From: Ehretia macrophylla
Taxonomy: Eukaryota > Streptophyta > Magnoliopsida > Boraginales > Ehretiaceae
Length of the DNA: 64,000 nt
Reading direction: 5' to 3'
NCBI GenBank assembly: GCA_037974665.1
Contig: CM075782.1
Span: 43,204,851-43,268,850 of the forward strand
Of this stretch, positions 11,250 through 22,795 are shown in pieces; the first letter of the stretch is position 1; the number at the start of each line of letters is the position of its first letter. The translations under genes and the position numbers were made by a program. The notes under the pieces were generated by a model. It saw nothing but the letters and a program-made list of their open reading frames with translations. It was not told where the DNA came from and did no database searches.

Positions 11250-12220
11250 CGTCGCCAGACAAATCGAATTATGTCATGCGTGAGCTATCAATCTTGTGGA
11301 AAAAAATATATATATATTTTTGGTAATGGAAAAAAATATTTAAAAACGTGGAACAGCCGCTTTTCAGCTTGGTGGTGGCTATAAGTGTCGTTGCTAATGG
11401 AGTTCACATGCTGGATCCTTGGACTTTTATTTATCATTTGTAAGGATTGTCCAAAGTTCAACGACCAAAAAAAAAAAAAAAAAAAAAGAGAAGTTGTATT
11501 TTATTAAACTTTTAAGTAATTAGAATACGTATTATTAAATGTAGTATTTTAATATTTTAATTGATGAAAAAGAAATAGTAATATTTTTATTATCTCAATA
11601 AGTTTATAATAATATGGTAGAAGTCTCTGGATATTACAAAATACAAATGCAACAAATTATATTCTGGAAAGCGAATAAATGTGTTGACTAGATCTTTAGT
11701 TATGGACTTAGCCAATCCTTAAAAACCATTTTATGGATCGTGCTCCTACATAGTTGCATGAGCTTTTAGAGAATGACAAACGGAGTACTTCATCTCGCAA
11801 ATTTGTCAATAGTTGATCTTGACTTTTGTCTCATTTTTCACCAAACAAAAAGAGCAACAAATCATATTTTTACAAGGAATTATTAAATTATAACGATAAC
11901 TCAAAGTCCAGCGTCTAACTTTCACATAACAAGTTCTTTTCATCTTACCATATTAAAGCGAAAGTAAGAACGAAATTATTAAAGAATCAGCAATTTTCAG
12001 TCACCCTAATTTTTATTATAAATATGGATATTTTTAAAGCATTTTAGATCAAAATATCGTTTAGTTCTCAATGAAAAATTATTATTTATATATCAATATT
12101 AAAATGTGTTTATTTTTTTAAGTTCATAATGTGTTTTCTTAAATCAATTGAACAAAAATTCACAATCTGTCTTGAGTACAATGTGCACTTTTTCTGTGAT
12201 GTATTATTACTTCATCGCCA
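11250..12220. other. Upstream region of UGT copy 1
   Basis: AT-rich, no gene seen. An A-run lies at 11466-11487. It is conserved in unit 2 (22825-23900) and unit 3 (41310-41470 and 43607-44594), so it probably carries the UGT regulatory region. Confidence 0.45.
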
Positions 12221-12225
12221 TCGCT

Positions 12226-12232
12226 TATAAAA
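12226..12232 (+). promoter_or_regulatory. Likely TATA box of UGT copy 1
   Basis: tataaaa, 129 bp before the ATG, in a block (ttataaaa...gaatccaaat-like) conserved before all three UGT copies. Confidence 0.5.
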
Positions 12233-12360
12233 GAATCCAAATCCGAGAGTATTGGCATTTAACTATTTTACTTGTCATCTTTGTCAATCTCGTCTCCTTC
12301 AATTCTCCTCTTCGATCGTTTGCTTCTTTCAAGTTTCACCTACCCATGTCTCTCACTTCC

Positions 12361-13825
12361 ATGGATGATTCTTCAAGCAACAAGCCAACTAGTATCCACC
12401 ACGTTGTGGCTATGCCATACCCAGGCAGAGGCCATATCAACCCATTAATGAACCTCTGCAAATTATTAGTTTCAAGAACCACCAACCTCATCATCACCTT
12501 AGTCATCACAGAGGAGTGGCTCGGCTTCATCGGCTCAGAAACCAAGCCGGCTAACATTCGCTTCGCTACGATCCCAAACGTGTTGCCATCTGAGCTAGTT
12601 CGTGCAGCTGACTTATTTGGCTTTGTAGTGGCCGTACAGACCAAGATGGAGAAGCCATTTGAGCAGCTTCTTGATCAGATTGAGCTGCCAGTGACGATGA
12701 TCATTGCTGACACTTTTCTTCAATGGGCATTTGATGTTGGAAACAGAAGGAATATTCCGGTGGCATCATTCTGCCCGATGTCAGCCTCAGTGTTTTCTAT
12801 TTTACACCATTTGCAGCTCCTAGTTGAAAACGGGCATTATCCGTTTGAATTATCAGGTGCGCGCGTATCTAAATATTTCCTTTAGATTTTCTGGATACAT
12901 ATGTCCATAACTCGAGCCTATTAAAATTTCTCATTCATTACTCACGCACATGTACAGAAAGAGGAGATGAGCGTGTTGATTACATTCCTGGAATTTCTCC
13001 CATTCGCCTAGCAGACCTTCCAATAATTTTACGCGGAAAGGGTGAACTTCTGCAGCAGCTAGGCCTTCGTCTACTTCCCGATATGAGCAAAGCACAATAT
13101 CTTCTGTTTACATCCATATTCGAGCTTGAATCTCAAGTCATCGATGCTCTGAAACTAAAGTTTTCGTTTCCTGTATATTCTGTTGGTCCTGTCATACCTT
13201 ACTTAGATCTCAAAAATAGTTCTCACTCAAACAATAAGGATGACTATCAGTATCTGGAATGGCTAAACAATCAACCTCGAACTTCAGTGTTGTATGTCTC
13301 ACTGGGGAGTTTTCTTTCGGTTTCAAGTACTCAATTGGATGAAATCGCTACTGGATTGCAAGACAGCGGTGTTAGATACTTATGGGTGGCTCGCGGCGAC
13401 ACCTCCAGGTTAAGAGAGAAATGTGGTGGTGGTGATGCTGGACTCATAGTACCATGGTGTGAACAATTGAAAGTGTTGTGCCACCCTGCGGTTGGTGGAT
13501 TCTGGACCCATTGCGGATGGAATTCAACCACGGAAGGTGTTTTCGCAGGCGTGCCGATGCTTACGTTTCCTATACTGATGGATCAAAGCACAAACAGCAA
13601 ATTCATTGTTGAAGATTGGAAGATTGGTTGGGAAGCGAAAAGAGGAGCAAGGAAAGAAAGTTTGCTGCGAAGAATGAAATAGCACAACTTATAAGGAGAT
13701 TTATGGACTTGGAAAGCAAAGAGAGGAAAGATATGATGAGAAGAGCTGGAAAGCTTCAACTCAGATGTCAGCAAGCAACTTCTAATAATCTCAATGATTT
13801 TCTTGTTAGTATTCAAAGATCTTGA
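12361..13825 (+). pseudogene. UGT87A: UGT87A-type UDP-glycosyltransferase, copy 1 (C-terminal frameshift)
   Basis: GT1 family enzymes transfer sugar from UDP-sugar to small molecules in the cytosol; the acceptor here is unknown. Exon 1 is 12361-12856, starting MDDSSSNKP, with the catalytic histidine in PGRGHINPL (residue 25) and its partner aspartate in IIADTF (residue 117). The intron is 12857-12957 (gtgcgc...acag). Exon 2 starts at 12958 and carries the PSPG sugar-donor box from WCEQLKVLCHP to LMDQ. Around 13673 one base is missing compared with copies 2 and 3, so the frame ends at a TAG at 13680-13682 (406 residues). The last 50 or so residues continue in another frame to 13825 (IAQLIRRFMDLE). 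The PSPG box is intact but the closing C-terminal helix is lost, so activity is doubtful. The longer open frame upstream of 12361 is not conserved and was not used. Confidence 0.85.
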
Positions 13826-14234
13826 TTATATCAATATGGATCATGTTGCAGTCTTTGTTTTTCATTTTTTTTTTTTTTGTACAGTAGAGTCCGAAGGTGA
13901 GGTTTGAACTTTAAATCTTTGAGGATAATAAGTTACTACTCGAGAACTGTACCAACACTTGGATATTGGTGTTTGTTTCTCTATTGAAAAGAAATATATT
14001 ACGTAATAACTGTACCAACTCTTGGATATTGGTCTTTTAGCAATAATTTTAGAGATTTTGTACTTTTTAGAGACCTGGACCCACTTTTTAATGATTTTGA
14101 TCTCTACTTTATAGATTTTTATTTTACCAAATGAACTATATTACGTAATAATTGTACGATATTAGAATATCTATTTTAGAGCCTCTGGTAAAGACAGCCT
14201 AAGGGGGTGAGAATTTCACATTCCCAAATAGTGG
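13826..14234. other. 3' flank of UGT copy 1
   Basis: Conserved after every UGT copy: a T-run, then a block with gtttgaac and ctgtaccaactcttgg (compare 25500-25640 and 56530-56670). Here part of the block (tgtaccaac...cttggatattgg) occurs twice, near 13950 and 14008. No gene. Confidence 0.4.
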
Positions 14235-14570
14235 GAATAACTCTGAGAAAATAAAAAAATTAAAATAAATACAATAAAATAATAAATAATAAATATAAAA
14301 GATAAAACAAAATAATATAAAAAATAAAACAAAAAAAATAAAATAGAATAAATAAATAAATTATAATAAAATAAAATAAAATAAAAAATTAAATGATAAA
14401 ATATAATAATAACAATAAAAATAAGAAAATAAAAAAATAAAATAAAAATAAATAAAATTAGTAAGAATAAAATAAAATAAAACTACATAAAATAAAAATA
14501 TTTAGAATAAATAAAATAATAACAATAAAAACAAAAAAATAAAATGAAATAAATAAAAATTATCAATTTT
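14235..14570. repeat. AAATAAAATAA-type low-complexity tract
   Basis: About 330 bp made almost only of A-rich units such as aaaataaaataa, with few C or G bases. Confidence 0.8.
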
Positions 14571-15100
14571 CTATGTTACACTAGAATTTTATATTTAAAA
14601 TTATTTTTAATGCTGAATTTTGGATATTAAAATTTTAAATTAAATAATTTTAAATTTTAAAAATAAAATAAATAATTTTTAAATTTTTTTAAAATAATAA
14701 ATTTAAGTTTTCTAATTTTGAAGTGTCAAGTTAAAATTTATAAACTATAAAAATAAATTTATTTTCGTTGTATTAATACGTTAAATATTTTTTTACTCGC
14801 GTATTAGCAAAATTATGCAAAATGTGTCATTATTTGTTCACTTTGTTTGATATTCTTATTTTTTTAAATTAGGTAGATTATTGAAAAATTGCTCAACATT
14901 CCTAAAAATATTGAGTCTAAACCAAACATAATAAAATATTATTCCTAAGAACTTGAAAAAATATTTCTAGAAATATTTTTAATAAACCAAACACTTTTAA
15001 CCATATTTTCGGGAATGTATTCCTAAGAATGTCATTCCTAGGAATGAAAAATCTATCTGTGAACCAAACACCTAGGAGCAAATATAAAAAAAAACTTAAG
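14571..15100. other. AT-rich segment, possible MITE end
   Basis: No gene. The right part (about 15000-15075) has a TIR-like run, cctaggaatgaaaaat and accaaacacctagg, of the style seen at the ends of Harbinger or hAT MITEs. The partner end near 14200 matches poorly, so the element is not resolved. Confidence 0.3.
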
Positions 15101-15666
15101 CCATTGAAGTCTATGAAATATATAAATATGTAACATTGACAAGGATTGACTACTTCATATTTTTGTTAGCAAGTGTCTTAATCGTTTAGCAAAAAAATCA
15201 GATATTTAGAAGAATTATAATTTCAAATGCATGCATAAATAATTTTCTATAATATTTCTTTTTGTTCCAAAAAAAAAACTAAAACCAATTCTTGACAATA
15301 AAAACTTATTTATGCGACTACAATGCATTATTTCCATAACCATGATGAGTATTGGACTTAGATCGTCTCACATCATATAACTTTACCAGAGAGATTAAAT
15401 GATACTGATACATCCAAATTATTTTACAATAACTATATAGACAAATCATCGCATTGAATCTCTATACAGACATATCATCACCTTTAGATCTTTTTTATAG
15501 CGTTATAATAATATGAGAGGATCCAAATCCGACAATAGAATATTACTGCTACAACAAATGGCTCAATCACTTGAGCATTTAGGGCATTGTGGTGAGTTCT
15601 TTGCACAATAATAATAAGTCATATATGTCTTCCTTGTAAATTTTAATTGTTGTTTCAGAAAAGGAC

Positions 15667-17943
15667 TCAATTCCTAATAATTTTCCTTATTCCAAAAGTA
15701 CTCAAAAGAGGAACAATTTGTGGTGTTTTGGTATGATAGTCAGTTATGTTGAAATCTTGATAGTGTGCTATAAATGGTGCATGAGACCAATCAACCTTTC
15801 CTGCCCATTCACCACTCCATATACTTGCCTCTATTCTCATAGGCTTTGTTGGGTAATTCACTCCTAATGCACTCTTGTTCTTGAACACTGTTATGGGAAT
15901 TTCGTTCACGAAAAACCTAAAAGAGGGCAATCAAATAAGTTATTACATGCAAAGAAGGAGTTCAGGAAACCAAACTCCGGTTGTATACGATTACAATATT
16001 GAAGTTCTTTTAGAACACTCTAAATGAAAATTTTAAAAATATTGGAATAGGTGTTGCAATGATTGTTTAGCCATGGTAGAAATCAAAATTGTTTGCAAAG
16101 GTTTGAAGGGTAAATATTTTTATCACTTTTTGTTGATAATTACTCATGAGATTACTTTTTAACAACTAATTTTTGTAGCTTAATTGCAATGGTTTTTAAA
16201 GCCGTTGCTTGTTGTTCACAAAAATCATTGAAAGAGCATTTGAAAAAGGACCATATGCAATGGTTTTTATCGTATTTGTAACAATTTTAAATGTTTCAAT
16301 ATAAAAAAATGTGATAATTGGAGTTTGAAAAGTTATTAAGTATATAATGGACAACTCATGCTGAGACTTCCTTCATATGCGGGGTTCATAAAGGGTAATT
16401 GATATAGGAAAATAATAACATAAAATTAGAACGATAACCATATGGGAAGAGAAGAAATAATTAGAAAGGCAAAAAGTTAAGAACATTGTTATATACCATT
16501 CTATTTTTATTACTCAAATACCATCTTCTATTTGGATGCTTAGTTGACATGTTAAAATAATAAACTTTTTAATTTCTCTTTCTTCTTTTAGTATGCTAAC
16601 TAAGCATACAAATAGGAGATAGTATTTGAATGATAAAAATAAGGTGGTATATAACATTTCTCAAAAGGTAACTATCCTTACACTATTTGGTGTTCGTTCC
16701 AGAGAATGGTGTAAGAGTGGAAATCTTCTGAAGGATCAAAGCAGAGTTGAAATCTTTGTTCTCTATGGCCATCATCATTAGCAAACACATTTGTTTGTAA
16801 AATGCCCTTTGTTCCAATGAACTCAAAATCAAGCTCATCATGTAATCTTGGATCCTGCTCACCTTTAGCAGACGTCAATTGTAGAAATACAAAAAGAGTT
16901 TATTGTAAGCAAAAATCTTCCAAAGGCTCGCCCTAATTGTTGAACAAGTCGTGATATAAGGGGTAGTTGTGGAATTAGGACTTCATGGTTAGTCGGGCAC
17001 TTATACAGTGAAAGAAAGCCATCAACTAAAATCTAATATATTTAATGAGTTTTATTTCTTTAATAAAAAAAGATGTATTTTTTCTAAGTAAAGGTATGCA
17101 CAGAAAAACGTGACTTCGCCACTGGTGAGAAATGCATGCCCATGCATTTGTGAGGCCTATGGGCACCTCTCAACCGAATCAATCCGGTTGATTGCTCAAA
17201 ATAGCAACCCTTACTCTAATTGTTCACCAATTATAGTTATCATGTAAAAGTTAAAAGGCAATGTTATTACAAAGAAGCTTGTAATTATTCCTTTTGTTGT
17301 TTTGTTTGGGATCTTCATCCTGATATGAAATAATCCATATCCAAACTCCAATTTGGACCTAAAGGCAGACCCTGCGTTATTGCAAACATCACTAATAATG
17401 TTATAAAAAATTATGTTTTATTCAAAATTGTATGCAGACACTAGAAAAAAAATACTAATATTATACGCGAACAAAATTCTAGATTCACCCCTAAATTTAT
17501 CCCCTTATGATTTAATAGATTGCAACTCGTTTCCTTTTTGTGTTCGTAATAGCGGGAGGTCTTCAGTCACATTCTTATAAATTATAAGGGTTATAAGATT
17601 ATTACGATACAAACGAATTTGACGTGTAATTTTGACAAAGTACGGGGAGATTTTTAGGCTTAGTTGTCATGCATGCAAGCATTCATAAATCTACATGAAC
17701 GAAGAAAAAGAAGGAAATGTTTTTCAAGTGTTAACAATAACCTGCAGAATTATCCATCAAAAGTTGTACTTCAGATCCTTCGTTAACTAGCGAAAAATGA
17801 TTTAACCTCCATAGAGGAAAATAGTCCTTCTTAAAATTATTTTCAATTTCATTTGCACGGATGAGGATAACATTGAGAAAAATGCTTAAATATTGAGGAA
17901 AAAGGGAGCCATATAGAGAGAAATAAAACAAACAATTTAACAA
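15667..17943 (-). pseudogene. XTH: XTH-like gene, copy 2 (frameshifted)
   Basis: Four exons on the minus strand. Exon 1 lies at 17912 (or 17943) to 17742, exon 2 at 17371-17271 (SAFRSKLEFGYG), exon 3 about 16878-16682 ([10 protein letters not shown]) and exon 4 from 15916 (FFVNEIPITVFKNKS, SIWSGEWAG, WSHAPFIAHYQDFNI). Three defects are visible against the other copies. One base is lost in the signal peptide (a T in the aatattta run near 17889), so translation from MAPFF breaks; an upstream ATG at 17943 would restore the frame with a different hydrophobic leader. One base is lost in exon 4 near 15745, after DFNIT. A TGG is changed to TAG near 15680. The C-terminal XET domain is therefore lost. 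Confidence 0.8.
16483..16668. mobile_element. MITE in XTH copy 2 intron 3
   Basis: Inverted arms of about 70 bp with the core ttatataccat...ctatttttat; sister of 11-192. In XTH copy 3 only gaacatt of its left end seems to remain (near 30738), suggesting loss there. Confidence 0.6.
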
Positions 17944-18550
17944 GTTAAATTAATTGATGCATTGCTCTTTGTTTCTTGCTCTCTCATTATATATATTTTT
18001 TCGTAACATTATTAATCAATTGATAATAGTAACATTATTAATCAATTGACCATTATAATTTCTATTCATGGCAAGTTTATTGAAGAAATTCAATACAGAT
18101 TTTAGCAATTAACTTTATAAAGATGAATAATGAAATTATATATGTAAATTACCATGATATTTTACGGTTTTGGTTATTCTTGAAATTTGATTATATTGGT
18201 TTCAATTTTATACTGTATGGCACTCAATGCAAAAGTTGACTATGCTTTCTCTTTATCTGCTTATGTTAGATTTCACAAATCATAGCGTTGAACTCAATAG
18301 GTAAATTTATAAATTTCTCTATAACATCTTAAATTTTTGATGAGGTTGTCATTTAATATGGTTTCAGAATCCATGTTAATAAATTATTTTGGGTTCAAGT
18401 CTCAACGCCACCTATTTGAAAATATTAAAATTATACACATAAAAGGCTAAAAACGAACATGCGTACATGTACGAGAACATATTGAGGATAATAAATAAGT
18501 ATAATAAAATACTACCAAAATCTTGAGCAATCAATCTACTACCAAAGTCT

Positions 18551-19548
18551 TAAGCAAATAATTACCTGGATTTGGTCGATGGAATTGGAATGCAGTTATT
18601 GAACCGTTAATCACGGTGATCATTACAGTTATCAATTATATATCTAATTATATTAAATAACTATAATTATCATACCGTTTGGAACAAATGAATTTCATAA
18701 AATTTTGCATAATTCATTTATAAATTTAATTTTTGGTGTTTGTAAGCACCTTTTTAAAAAATTAAAAATTAAAAATTTGCAAATCCTGGATTTGCTCAAT
18801 CTTTACCCAGATGCTTGCTCAAGAACTGAAATTTGTAATTCCAAGCCACCAAATTAGTTGCCCATTTTAAAGCCTAAATTGCCCTCTAAGTTTTATTTCA
18901 TTTTTTATTATTCTTTTTATTTCATTTTCATTCCCTATATATTTAATTCTTCCTATTCTTCTTGTAAGATTCTTTACAGAAATTTCTTTTCCATTTCTTA
19001 ACCCAAGTTTCTTTTTCGTCTTCAAATTAGAAGCTCAAATCATGAGTTATTTATTCATCCATCCTTGTTTTCAGATAATTTTAACATACTTTACTATCTA
19101 ACTTAATTACAAATTATTTATTCTTGTTATGTATTCATCAATATTAATCAATTAAGTTTAATCTTAAATTAATCCTATTGATCAAATACATATTTGTGTC
19201 AAAATTTCAAAAGTAGAGCTTCAAAATATAAGGACGGAAAATGAATATCTACAATAAATATACTTACAAATCACAAAATTAACTTAGTATTGATTTACAG
19301 TTCCAAATAAGAGAATTCATTTGTAAATACAAATTCTCATACCACAAATACTTCCAAACACTCTGGTTTGGTATTCAATACTTTCAGTTTCTTTATTCAA
19401 ATCAGGGAAGATTACATATCATCTTATATAATTTTTTCTAGTCAAGAAATTATCTTAATTAGAGAAGAAGAAATATAAAAAAAAAAAAACTCCATTTTCC
19501 TAGCTATGGTATAGGTTGTCAAATAGTTGACATTCATGAGAAAGTTGT
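18551..19548. other. 1-kb block present in units 2 and 3 but not in unit 1
   Basis: Compared with unit 1 (ctaccaaagttgt at 2032 and 9185) about 1 kb is inserted here, starting cttaagcaaataattacc and bounded by aaagt on both sides. The sister is near 32490-33440. It contains a TATA-like tatatattta and a pyrimidine-rich stretch near 18945-19040, but no convincing reading frame. It is either an unclassified insertion or sequence deleted from unit 1. Confidence 0.45.
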
Positions 19549-20049
19549 CAAACTAATAAGCTTTCTTTGCACTTTTTATTCGTTTTTAGCATATGAATTT
19601 ATTCGAGCAATAGGATGGCACATATGGCAAGTGATTTTGATCCTCAATAGCTAGAGAGTTTGCATTCAAAACGTGAGTTTAGGATAAAATGTTTAACTTG
19701 TGTATTTCCAAACGTGATTTTTAACAATTATATGTACAACTTTTGGCCAAAGATTATTTCAACACATCTATCTCCTCAAAATAATCTCATTATACATTTA
19801 TCATTCTTAATGATGAACAAAATATAAAATGAAAATTTATACGTTATTTCACTTTTTGAAATCTTTTTTCTTTTTCATTTGAATGAGGCTTAGCCAATCT
19901 CTGAGGAAAGAAATATACTAGCTAGTGTGAGTAGCCATATTGGCTATTTGACAATTATCTTGGGAAATGTTTCACATCTCTTGTATTTCTCCAAAAAAGC
20001 GAAAAGAGCACTAAGAGTATTGTAAACACTAGCACTTTCAACAAAAATT

Positions 20050-20235
20050 GTCTTAGGCCAAAAATGGAAATCCAATCCGCTCACCCATTTATCTCTCAAT
20101 AGATGTGTCAAAGATTGAAGCCCATATTTTCTTCCAGGACAATTTTACAATCATCAAGCATGAATTTGAAGGGACTACAAGAATGTACTACTGGCATTTC
20201 TCTTTTGCATAACCGGGTCTTAAACAATGAACGAG
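20050..20235 (-). pseudogene. RNase H domain relic of unit 2
   Basis: Minus-strand counterpart of 2515-2706, now with more substitutions and no continuous frame. Confidence 0.4.
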
Positions 20236-21668
20236 TCTTTTTTTAAAAAAAAAAATTATCTTTTGATACCCTTAACTTAATTGTCTCACAAACTTGGGTT
20301 TGTTTGGAGCGTTCTATTTCTTTTTTGCTTGTTTTTTTGAACAGTTTTCAATATGGTTTTTAAAAAAGAAAGAACATAAAATTTGTTTGAGTATAATTAT
20401 TTCTCTGACCAAGTTTATACGATGAAGATATCCTTCAAATTATATAAACAGTTGTTTTTCTTTTATTAAACAAATTTTGATTAAAATATTAAGTTACTAT
20501 CAATTTGTTAATTATTTATTTAACATTATTATTTAATTAACTTAATAACAATTTAAAATTAAATTCTGGTAGAACTAGCAACCTCCCTCCGATTGTTATG
20601 ATAAAGAAAAACTCTACTAGATTCAGTATCGTCATAAAGCACAACTGTTCACTAACATCACATATATATTACTTATAAAGATAGATAATAATAATAATGG
20701 CTCCGAATACTATTAACCATAGAAAGATTAAAAAAAAAGAAAAAAAGAATGCATCGTCTTCCATATGAGCAATCAATAATGCCATTATTGATTGCTCTAC
20801 AATGTAGATAAAATATGTTTTTTTTTCCCTTTCTTTTATGATGTGGGAACCCAGCTTGGACAATCCGATTACCGGATGCAACTTGACCACTAACTAATAA
20901 ATTTTTTAGTGTAGCAGTGTATTTTCACACATTTACCAGATCAATTAAGGACATAATTTTAGAATAATGAGAATATCGAACTCGCAATCTCACTTGAACG
21001 ATTTCACTTTACTATCGTTGGATTATGTTTGAGTGCAATGTAGATAAATATGTTGTCATTGAACTTGAAACCTTAAGTGGATTATGACCTTGAAAACAAA
21101 ATAGTAAACACACGAACTCAAATCATGATTTGCATGACGATTGAATGATTGATATTATCTTATTTTAAGTACATATCGGAAGTTTGCGAGACAAAAAGAA
21201 GTTCCACAATGCTACAAAGTCCTGCAAATGAGTGCAAAATCATCTAGGCAACAAACAAAGAGGTGCTTCACAGTAAGTACTTTGCAATGAAGATTAGTCA
21301 CAATCTTGTTTTAATATGGTAAGGAAATATGCATGGACAAGTGATCATCAAGAGAATTATTATCACACCCTCTTCACATGTGACTCCTGATCGATTAACA
21401 TGATTAAATGCAAAATTAGTCATATAGAAGTCAACACCTGAAATAAGAATGGGTCACAGTGAATGAATAACAATAGACCAAGACTCAGCACATAAATGAA
21501 TATTATTAGACTAAGGCTTAGGTTTGATATATACCATATTCGTAAATATGTGGTTTTCTCATGAAATCAATTAATATTAAATGAAATAGCCTAAAAACTT
21601 TAATGCTAGTTTTGTTAGAATTATTACACTTAATAAATTCTTATTAATCTCAATTTTGATGATAACAA

Positions 21669-21911
21669 GCCAAACCAAACCAAATTAAGTCTTGTCTCAC
21701 AGGTGAGGTCGGCTAAATGGACCTTGCGATGCTATGCGTTCCTGTCGAGAGTCATCTCACGCCCCAACAATAATTTTATTTTGTCGCAAATCCATGTGAA
21801 AGATTCGACATGTTTTACGCTGGATGTCAGTTGCCTAACGCAAACCTTCTCCTTTATCTGGGTTTGGGACCGATAGTACCAGGGAGAAACCCCTAACACA
21901 GGCAGAGTTAG
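21669..21911 (-). mobile_element. SINE, minus orientation
   Basis: A 243-bp insert between perfect 15-bp duplications ttttgatgataacaa (21654-21668 and 21912-21926). On the minus strand it ends in gacaagacttaatttgg followed by a TTTGG-type tail, the style of plant SINE 3' ends (stem caggtgaggtcggc on the plus strand). The sister is at 36520-36758. Confidence 0.75.
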
Positions 21912-22085
21912 TTTTGATGATAACAAATAAAAAAAATTAATATGATTTTGTTTAGTGTCAAAATTGAACAAATTAAATGTTGGAAGAAATAAAATGGAGT
22001 TTTTATAAATAATTTTACTACAGCAACACGGGAACTGTAGCAAATGGGTACGGTAACATCTCGATTACTATACTATTTTTAAAAT

Positions 22086-22505
22086 TTTAAAATCGGGTAT
22101 TGTATCATTCGAGAAATTTTGAAATTGCAAGTAATGTTTGGCACTATAGAGAATTTGAAAAATTGGGGTTTATTATTTAACACTGTAAAAAATTTGAATA
22201 TTTGACTTATTATTTGGCATTGTAGAGAATTTGAAATTTTGAGTTACTATTTTGTATTGTAGAAGTTTGCAAATTTCGGTTACTATTGCGTACTGTAGAA
22301 AATCTGAAAATTTGAGTTATTGTTGTGACTGTGTAAATTTGAAAATTTTGGTACTGTAGAAAATTTGAATTACTATTTGGTACTGTAGAAGATTTGAAAA
22401 TTTCTGTCACTGTTGGGTATTGTAAAAAATTTGAAAATTTGAAATATTATTTGTCATTGTAGAAAATTTGAAAATTTCGATTTCTGATTGATACTGTAAA
22501 AAAGT
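22086..22505. repeat. Minisatellite in the solo LTR of unit 2
   Basis: Around ten imperfect units of about 36-40 bp, each with a form of actgtagaaaatttgaaaat followed by ttcggttactatttggt. The same array is in the sister LTR at 36911-37345. Confidence 0.75.
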
Positions 22506-22616
22506 CTAAAAACCCACCCTCTTTAAATTGAATGTCAAGACCTAACAAGTTTTGAATGTTTTATTTTATAATTCACGTGTGACAATTAAATACTCAATTT
22601 AATCGAATTCTTTTTT

Positions 22617-22795
22617 GATTAAATAACACATTACCTTCTATGATATGTAAAAATATCACTCTACTTTCATGTGTTAATAAACTCCAAAAAAATCTTATAT
22701 ATTATTGAAAAGTTCTAACACTACTTCCTTCATATCTCTTTTAAATTATTAAATAACATTTTTATTCTTTTATAATACATATAATTTTTTTTCCT
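22617..22795. mobile_element. Left-end stub of a MULE (unit 2)
   Basis: Matches the left terminal repeat of the complete element at 37456 (gaaaagt..., tctcttttaaattattaaa, cttttataatacatata). The rest and the right flank are deleted up to ccttagttgaattttgctg. Confidence 0.6.

Larger units (their letters stand above)
21613..22547. mobile_element. Solo LTR of unit 2, containing a SINE and a minisatellite
   Basis: Starts TGTTAGAATT, ends CCTAACA, and is flanked by a perfect 5-bp duplication agttt (21608-21612 and 22548-22552). Unit 1 shows the empty site gttagttttgaat at 10551-10562. No internal retroelement genes are present, so it is a solo LTR. The sister copy is at 36464-37389. Confidence 0.85.

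Noticed and set aside
12148-12360. N-terminal extension of the UGT copy 1 frame (starting MNKNSQ)
   Set aside because: The upstream part is not conserved between the copies, differs in frame in copy 2, and spans the likely TATA box. Family homology starts at MDDSSSNKP.
12336-12644. Minus-strand open frame over UGT exon 1, repeated at 23976-24284 and 45185-45493
   Set aside because: Its conservation is explained by the UGT coding strand; it shows no family resemblance and has no start context or introns of its own.
14235-14570. Possible satellite or origin-like AT element
   Set aside because: Simple A-rich low complexity without a fixed unit or flanking structure.
21608-22552. Helitron reading of the unit 2/3 insertion (ctaa near the right end)
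   Set aside because: TG...CA ends and a perfect 5-bp duplication with an empty site fit a solo LTR better.
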